DNA from: an uncultured Lachnoclostridium sp.
GTDB lineage: Bacteria; Bacillota; Clostridia; Lachnospirales; Lachnospiraceae
Length of the DNA stretch: 64,000 nt
Direction: 5' to 3'
NCBI GenBank assembly: GCA_948330435.1
Contig: CAOJBY010000019.1
Location: 4,501 to 68,500 of the forward strand
The translations under genes and the position numbers were made by a program. This document shows positions 59,971 to 64,000 of the stretch, one piece after another. Positions within the stretch are counted from its first letter, which is position 1. Every line of letters starts with the position of its first letter. The notes beneath the pieces are model-generated. The model worked only from the letters and a program-made list of their open reading frames with translations, was not told the origin of the DNA and made no database searches.

Positions 59971-60666
59971 CTACCTCTTAATCTGTCCGTAGTAAGCATT
60001 TTCTCCATGCTTTCTAAGGAAATGCTTATCCTGAATCACCTGCGGTGCCGGGGTTACACCGGTTTTCAAAAGTTCCGTACGGCAGGCCATCTTTGCTACC
60101 TCCTCAAGAACTACTGCGTTGTGTACTGCATTATCTGCATCTGTTCCCCAGGTAAAGGGTCCATGATTGGTGCAGAGAACACCAGGAATATGCATAGGAT
60201 TCTTGCCCTGGAATGTCTCAATAATTACAAGCCCTGTGTTTTTCTCATACTCTCCATTAATCTCCTCTGCTGTCAGGCTGCGTGCACAGGGAATCTCTCC
60301 ATAAAAATAATCTGCATGGGTAGTTCCGTAGCAGGGGATGCTCCGTCCTGCCTGTGCCCAGGAAGTTGCCCAAGGAGAATGGGTGTGCACGATGCCACCT
60401 ACCTCTACGAAAGCCTTATAAAGCTCCAAATGGGTCGGTGTGTCAGAAGAGGGATTGTAATCTCCCTCCACCTTATTGCCATCAAGGTCCATAACAACCA
60501 TATCCTCCGGCTTCAGTTCATCGTAATCTACTCCGCTGGGCTTGATTACAAACAAACCGCTCTCCCTGTCGATTCCACTGACATTTCCCCATGTGTAGGT
60601 AATCAGTCCCCGTCTGGGGAGCTCCATATTAGCTTCATAAACTTGCTTTTTCAGTGCTTCTAACAT
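59971..60666 (-). CDS. araD: L-ribulose-5-phosphate 4-epimerase (AraD/UlaF type)
   Basis: 231 residues. Class II aldolase-fold zinc enzyme that epimerises L-ribulose-5-P to D-xylulose-5-P. Zinc histidines in GGIVHTHSPWATSWAQAG and TTHADYFYGEIPC, and catalytic-loop CTNHGPFTWGTD are intact. N-terminus LITYTWGNVSGIDRESG is normal. Last gene of the catabolic unit. Works with the 3-epimerase just upstream to move a pentose-phosphate into the D-xylulose-5-P pool. Confidence 0.95.
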   Translation of the reverse strand: MLEALKKQVYEANMELPRRGLITYTWGNVSGIDRESGLFVIKPSGVDYDELKPEDMVVMDLDGNKVEGDYNPSSDTPTHLELYKAFVEVGGIVHTHSPWATSWAQAGRSIPCYGTTHADYFYGEIPCARSLTAEEINGEYEKNTGLVIIETFQGKNPMHIPGVLCTNHGPFTWGTDADNAVHNAVVLEEVAKMACRTELLKTGVTPAPQVIQDKHFLRKHGENAYYGQIKR

Positions 60667-60687
60667 TTCTTTTCTCCTTCCTAAGTC

Positions 60688-61533
60688 TCAATCTTCTTTT
60701 TGGTCCAAAAGGGTTCTCATGGACTTATTGGCAAATGCCAGATCTTCTTTCCACTTCTCACTGCCCAGATACCAGAACTCCGTCACAAACTTACGAACCC
60801 CCATACTCCAGGCCGTATCAATCATAGCCGGGAAATCTACCTGACCGTCTCCGTACATCATATCCCGGAATTTTCCTGGCTCCGTCTCCTTTAAATGCAT
60901 GGAAGTAATATGACCATTGCAGCTTCTTAAGTCCTCCAACACGTCGGTTCCATAGGTAATCGCCGCATTATTTATATTACCACAATCTGGGTATACATTC
61001 AAATAGGTAGAATTGATCTTTTCCACATATTTCATAGATTTTCCGCAGGTGTTCATAAATTCTGTCTCCATGGTTTCGAACCCCATAAGAACTCCTGCTC
61101 TTGCAGCCATCAATGTACATTTCTTCAGGTTCTCTCCAAAACGTGCCACTGTCTCCGGTGTGGAAGGATCATAATACACGTCATACCCTGCAAGCTGAAT
61201 GATGCGCACACCCAAATCGTCCGCAAGCTGAATAGCTTTTTCCATAATCTCCATACCTCTCCTGCAGGTATCCGGATCACTGCTTCCGATTGGGTATTTC
61301 CGATGTCCGGAAAGGCACATGGTACGAATGGGAATTCCCACCTCATACATAGTCTTAATTAATTCCAGCCGTTCCTCCCTGGTCCATTCCAGGCGGGCCA
61401 GCTTCTCGTCAGTCTCATCAATGCTGATCTCTACAAAATCATACCCGGCTTCTCTGGCCGCTTCCAGCTTTTCTTTCCAACTTAGTTCTTTTGGCATAGC
61501 CTTTTCATACAATCCGATGGTATAAGCTTTCAT
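60688..61533 (-). CDS. L-xylulose/L-ribulose-5-phosphate 3-epimerase (UlaE/SgbU type)
   Basis: 281 residues from ATG 61533 (7 bases after AGAGGGG; ATG 61539 is too close). A TIM-barrel protein with KAYTIGLYEKAMPKELSWKE at the start and catalytic metal-site residues typical of the family (YPDCGNINN, HITSMHLKETEPG). Interconverts L-xylulose-5-P and L-ribulose-5-P. With the AraD/UlaF-type enzyme this is the lower half of the ascorbate/3-keto-L-gulonate route. Confidence 0.93.
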   Translation of the reverse strand: MKAYTIGLYEKAMPKELSWKEKLEAAREAGYDFVEISIDETDEKLARLEWTREERLELIKTMYEVGIPIRTMCLSGHRKYPIGSSDPDTCRRGMEIMEKAIQLADDLGVRIIQLAGYDVYYDPSTPETVARFGENLKKCTLMAARAGVLMGFETMETEFMNTCGKSMKYVEKINSTYLNVYPDCGNINNAAITYGTDVLEDLRSCNGHITSMHLKETEPGKFRDMMYGDGQVDFPAMIDTAWSMGVRKFVTEFWYLGSEKWKEDLAFANKSMRTLLDQKED

Positions 61534-61547
61534 TGTCATTCCCCTCT

Positions 61548-62594
61548 TTATACGCTCTCAATCTCATAGAATGCGATTTCATCAATCTCCCGGTTGGTTG
61601 ATACCAGACCCGTCTTCTCACCTTTTTCATAAACTCGCACGTTGGCTGGTCCTACATCCTCATCCAGAACCTCCATAACATAATCGTTTCCGTCATAAAG
61701 GCATGCAAGAAGATTCCTCTTTCCCTTTCTATGTCCAATAATGGCAACGCCTTTACCGGAAACTTCCGTTCCCCAGATGCCATGGGAAAACTCATATTTT
61801 TCCTCAAAAGTCTTTACACAGGTATATATACCATCCACCTTTTTATATATCTGAATGGTGTCACCATGGAATGGGGTCATCACCAGCATCTCTTTCTCGC
61901 CGTCTCCGTCAAAATCCGCAAAGGTCATATCGCTGGCCGCCTCTTCAATCAGTGTCTCTACCGTCCAGTTATCTCCTTTTTTTGCTGGGGGAACCACCTT
62001 GAAGATGCCATTATCCGCCGCCACAGCAGCCCATACACCGTCGACATCTTCCACACGGCAGTATCCGTGATTTTTCAAAAGTCCCTCTTTAAGGACCGTA
62101 ATCGGAAGTTGATTTTCTTCATTAATACCGCTTAAATCCTCTGGAAGTTCACATACCCAAATCTGTCCCGGGCTGCTCCAGTCCTCCTTATATTCATGAC
62201 CTGACTTAAGTGCACAAGCAATGAGATATTTCACGCCGCCGCTTTCAAGGATATCAAAGCGATGCACAAAGGGCAGATCTACCAGTGTCTTAATCTCCCA
62301 ATCATCTTTTCCTTTTGGTGCGGCAAGAATAATCTTTGCCTCTTTGGAATCATTGGGGGAGTAGAACTTATGAGTTGCCAAAAACTCGCCATTGCTTCCC
62401 GGAAGCTGCACCATGGTCATTGTTCCGCCGGGTCCCTCCCATACGGTCTCCTCCAGGTTTCCATCCAGATCAAACAAAAGGCATTTGTTCACCTTTTCCG
62501 CTGCAACCAACATATGCTCTTTTCCATTGTAAGTTAAAGGACAGATGGAATAGCACTTTTCCAGTTCATGTGTTTTTATCTTATTAACTTTCAT
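61548..62594 (-). CDS. Cytoplasmic beta-propeller protein (FG-GAP/VCBS-like), unknown function
   Basis: 348 residues, no signal peptide and no transmembrane segment. Repeated four-strand units, about 40-50 residues each, are suggested by regularly spaced hydrophobic strands and turns (LLFDLDGNLEETVWEG, AAVAADNGIFKVV, DFDGDGEKEMLVMTP, VAIIGHRKGKRNLLACLYDG). The DFDGDGEKE loop looks like an FG-GAP/VCBS calcium-binding turn. A fungal relative by fold, aldos-2-ulose dehydratase, carries a propeller of this kind, so an enzymatic role on a keto-sugar is possible but unproven. Lies between the regulator and the epimerases. Confidence 0.75.
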   Translation of the reverse strand: MKVNKIKTHELEKCYSICPLTYNGKEHMLVAAEKVNKCLLFDLDGNLEETVWEGPGGTMTMVQLPGSNGEFLATHKFYSPNDSKEAKIILAAPKGKDDWEIKTLVDLPFVHRFDILESGGVKYLIACALKSGHEYKEDWSSPGQIWVCELPEDLSGINEENQLPITVLKEGLLKNHGYCRVEDVDGVWAAVAADNGIFKVVPPAKKGDNWTVETLIEEAASDMTFADFDGDGEKEMLVMTPFHGDTIQIYKKVDGIYTCVKTFEEKYEFSHGIWGTEVSGKGVAIIGHRKGKRNLLACLYDGNDYVMEVLDEDVGPANVRVYEKGEKTGLVSTNREIDEIAFYEIESV

Positions 62595-62608
62595 TTTAAT
62601 CTTGTCTC

Positions 62609-63373
62609 CTAATCTACTTGATGAACCCAGGTCCCTTTCTCACGAAACTCCCGAACCAGATCTGCAGGTGCGTCGGTGTCTGTAATAATATTGGCAATTA
62701 AATCCGGAGGACAGCTTACAAAGCTGCTTTTCTTTCCGAACTTTGTACAGTCCGCCAGGATGTAAGACCCTTTGCTTACATGATCAAACATCATCTGATT
62801 AAGGTTCACTTCATTGAGCAATTCCGTAGTCATACCCACATCCGGGCAAAGGCCCCCGCAGCCCATGAAACTTTTTTTCGCCGTCACCTGGCTTAAATTG
62901 TTCATGGCGAAATCTCCTACCATCGCCCCCTTTACATAGCGTAGTTCTCCTCCCAGAAGAATAATCGTGGCATGGGACGGGTTCTTCTCATTTATGATAT
63001 TTCCATTATTCGTAATAACAGTTACGTTTCTACTGGTAATATATTTTACCATCGCCAAAGCCGTGGAACTGGTGTTGATAAAAATGCTGTCCCCATCGTC
63101 CACCAGACTTGCTGCATATCTGGCAATCTGCTCTCTGCGGAACTGCTTCTTATTTTCTCCAATGTCTTTTCCCAACTCTGTGCTGTTTCGGGCTCCTCCG
63201 TAAAAACGCTCCAGTAGCTTATGATCCTCCAGATACTGCAGATCTCTGCGAATGGTCAGGGGAGAGACCTGAAACTGCTCTGCCAAATGATTCACTGTCA
63301 CATCGCCATTCTCACGCACAAGTTCCAATACCTTTTCTCTTCGACCGTTTACAATGGTACGACTCATTTTCAT
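62609..63373 (-). CDS. DeoR-family transcription regulator
   Basis: 254 residues. N-terminal winged helix-turn-helix (about 10-65; VTVNHLAEQFQVSPLTIRRDLQYLEDH), C-terminal sugar-phosphate sensor domain (SIFINTSSTALAMVKYIT). A typical repressor of a sugar catabolic operon, relieved by a phosphorylated intermediate. The RBS is GGAGGG, placed only about 20 bases after the perfect hairpin at 63401-63450. Confidence 0.94.
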   Translation of the reverse strand: MKMSRTIVNGRREKVLELVRENGDVTVNHLAEQFQVSPLTIRRDLQYLEDHKLLERFYGGARNSTELGKDIGENKKQFRREQIARYAASLVDDGDSIFINTSSTALAMVKYITSRNVTVITNNGNIINEKNPSHATIILLGGELRYVKGAMVGDFAMNNLSQVTAKKSFMGCGGLCPDVGMTTELLNEVNLNQMMFDHVSKGSYILADCTKFGKKSSFVSCPPDLIANIITDTDAPADLVREFREKGTWVHQVD

Positions 63374-63400
63374 AGTGTTCTCCCTCCTTTACAAGTCAAA

Positions 63401-63450
63401 AGAAGAGAGCGTCTTCCCGGTTTGATTCTGTCCGGAAGACGCTCTCTTCT
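63401..63450 (-). terminator. Strong intrinsic terminator after the PTS EIIB gene
   Basis: AGAAGAGAGCGTCTTCC pairs perfectly (17 bases) with GGAAGACGCTCTCTTCT; CTTTTGACTT follows on the minus strand. It lies between EIIB (stop at 63526) and the deoR RBS with no room for a promoter, so deoR and the epimerase genes depend on readthrough or on a promoter inside or upstream of the hairpin. Confidence 0.88.
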
Positions 63451-63525
63451 CGGCTGTCTTCATACCAGTTTCTTTATAATTCCCATAATCTACTTACTTC
63501 TAAAAGCAGATATGTCAGTCAGAAC

Positions 63526-63834
63526 TTAGTTCGCCTCAATGCCAGCCTCTTTCATCTTCTCTTCCATCTCCTGCATGGACATGATATTACGCAGTCCAAC
63601 TACAGTAGTACCCTTCTTCTGTGCATCCGCAAACATATTGAGGAAGTTCTGAGCACAGAGAACCACGTCATACTGAGATGCAGCACTCTTTCCTTCGGAA
63701 AGGGCACAGTGATGAATCTTTCCCGGCTTAATGTTCATCTTCTTTAATGTCTTCTCCAGTGTCATCTTCATCATCAGACTGGAACCAGCTCCGTTTGCAC
63801 AGCATACCATAAAACTCATGTTATCCTTTGCCAT
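63526..63834 (-). CDS. PTS system EIIB component, ascorbate (UlaB) type
   Basis: 102 residues. The active-site cysteine lies in VCCANGAGSSLMMKM (Cys12 by alignment with UlaB's CGNGQGSS). The protein accepts phosphate from EIIA and passes it to the substrate in the EIIC channel. No EIIC (UlaA) or EIIA (UlaC) is within the window; they may lie to the right or elsewhere. RBS AAGGAG. Confidence 0.9.
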   Translation of the reverse strand: MAKDNMSFMVCCANGAGSSLMMKMTLEKTLKKMNIKPGKIHHCALSEGKSAASQYDVVLCAQNFLNMFADAQKKGTTVVGLRNIMSMQEMEEKMKEAGIEAN

Positions 63835-63890
63835 AACCGAAATCTCCTTTTCTTTACCCCTTTGAGGGATTTTATAATCGTTCTATCAAT

Positions 63891-63958
63891 ATGATAATAA
63901 AATATTTCATAAAAATCAATAATTTTTTATTTTGAAGCTTTCTTTGGTTACTGTCAAG
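63891..63958 (-). promoter_or_regulatory. Candidate promoters upstream of the EIIB gene
   Basis: Two overlapping minus-strand candidates: TTGATT (complement of 63915-63920), 18-nt spacer, TATCAT (63891-63896); and TTGACA (63953-63958), 17-nt spacer, CAAAAT (63930-63935). The stretch 63835-64000 has no open frame that I can support. Confidence 0.55.
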
Positions 63959-64000
63959 TAATCATTGGCAACTCTTTTCATACAGATTTTTGATGCCGCA

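Noticed and set aside
1..64000. tRNA, rRNA, insertion sequences, prophage and CRISPR arrays
   Set aside because: I looked for conserved tRNA loops, transposase-like frames and regular direct repeats and found none that I can support.

Overview
The window reads as chromosomal DNA of a low-to-moderate GC, Gram-positive anaerobe of the Clostridia, most likely family Lachnospiraceae. The clues are the murB-rapZ-whiA-HPr/Crh-like block, Shine-Dalgarno sites of the AGGAGG type before nearly every gene, many lipoproteins with a Gram-positive lipobox, YesM/YesN-type two-component genes, DegV, YhaM, MutS2, and sporulation-flavoured proteins (CotH kinase family, DUF3794-LysM). I see no rRNA, tRNA, CRISPR array, insertion sequence or prophage. 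The assignment is from gene content only.

Layout. 1-2.4 kb: a cut-off lipoprotein, cardiolipin synthase, and a small membrane protein driven from a back-to-back promoter. 2.4-7.8 kb (minus): DUF1934 protein, glutamate racemase, a GntR regulator, ispE, a DUF3794-LysM protein and a PrcB-like lipoprotein. 7.9-13.6 kb (plus): malQ, plsC, ddl, murF and a Gfo/Idh/MocA oxidoreductase. 13.6-21.1 kb (minus): an ABC importer (binding protein, ATPase, fused permease), a YesM/YesN-type sensor and regulator, and an inositol-monophosphatase-family enzyme, all in line. 21.4-27.3 kb: a cold-shock gene with an apparent transcription attenuator in its leader, then (minus) a lipoprotein esterase, a sigma-like protein lacking region 4, an RlmD-type methyltransferase, YhaM and an HtrA-like protein that has lost its catalytic histidine. 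27.4-33.7 kb (plus): mutS2, a second two-component pair and a DUF885 lipoprotein. 33.9-47.7 kb (minus): a YbhJ-type hydratase, a third two-component pair, degV, nadE, hslO, a methyltransferase, the HPr/Crh-like gene, whiA, rapZ and murB. 47.8-56.2 kb (minus): uvrBA with a possible SOS box, ridA and a class A penicillin-binding protein. 56.4-59.9 kb (plus): a small unknown protein, a YigZ-family protein and a membrane-anchored CotH-type kinase. 60-63.8 kb (minus): a pentose-phosphate/ascorbate-like catabolic cluster (AraD/UlaF-type epimerase, UlaE-type epimerase, a cytoplasmic beta-propeller protein of unknown role, a DeoR regulator and a UlaB-type PTS EIIB).

The most unusual thing I found is a family of RBS-proximal structured repeats in four places (about 19.80-19.90, 36.23-36.34, 42.72-42.77 and 46.65-46.77 kb). 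Each lies in gene-sense orientation directly before the Shine-Dalgarno of a downstream gene. Each has an outer stem whose sequence differs completely between copies yet pairs perfectly. Three copies also share an inner two-stem core in which paired bases change together. The copies are bordered by the short repeat AAGTTCC (or AGTACC). This is what either a structured cis-regulatory RNA or a non-autonomous hairpin mobile element with selected pairing would look like. A different hairpin of similar placement lies in the uvrB leader.
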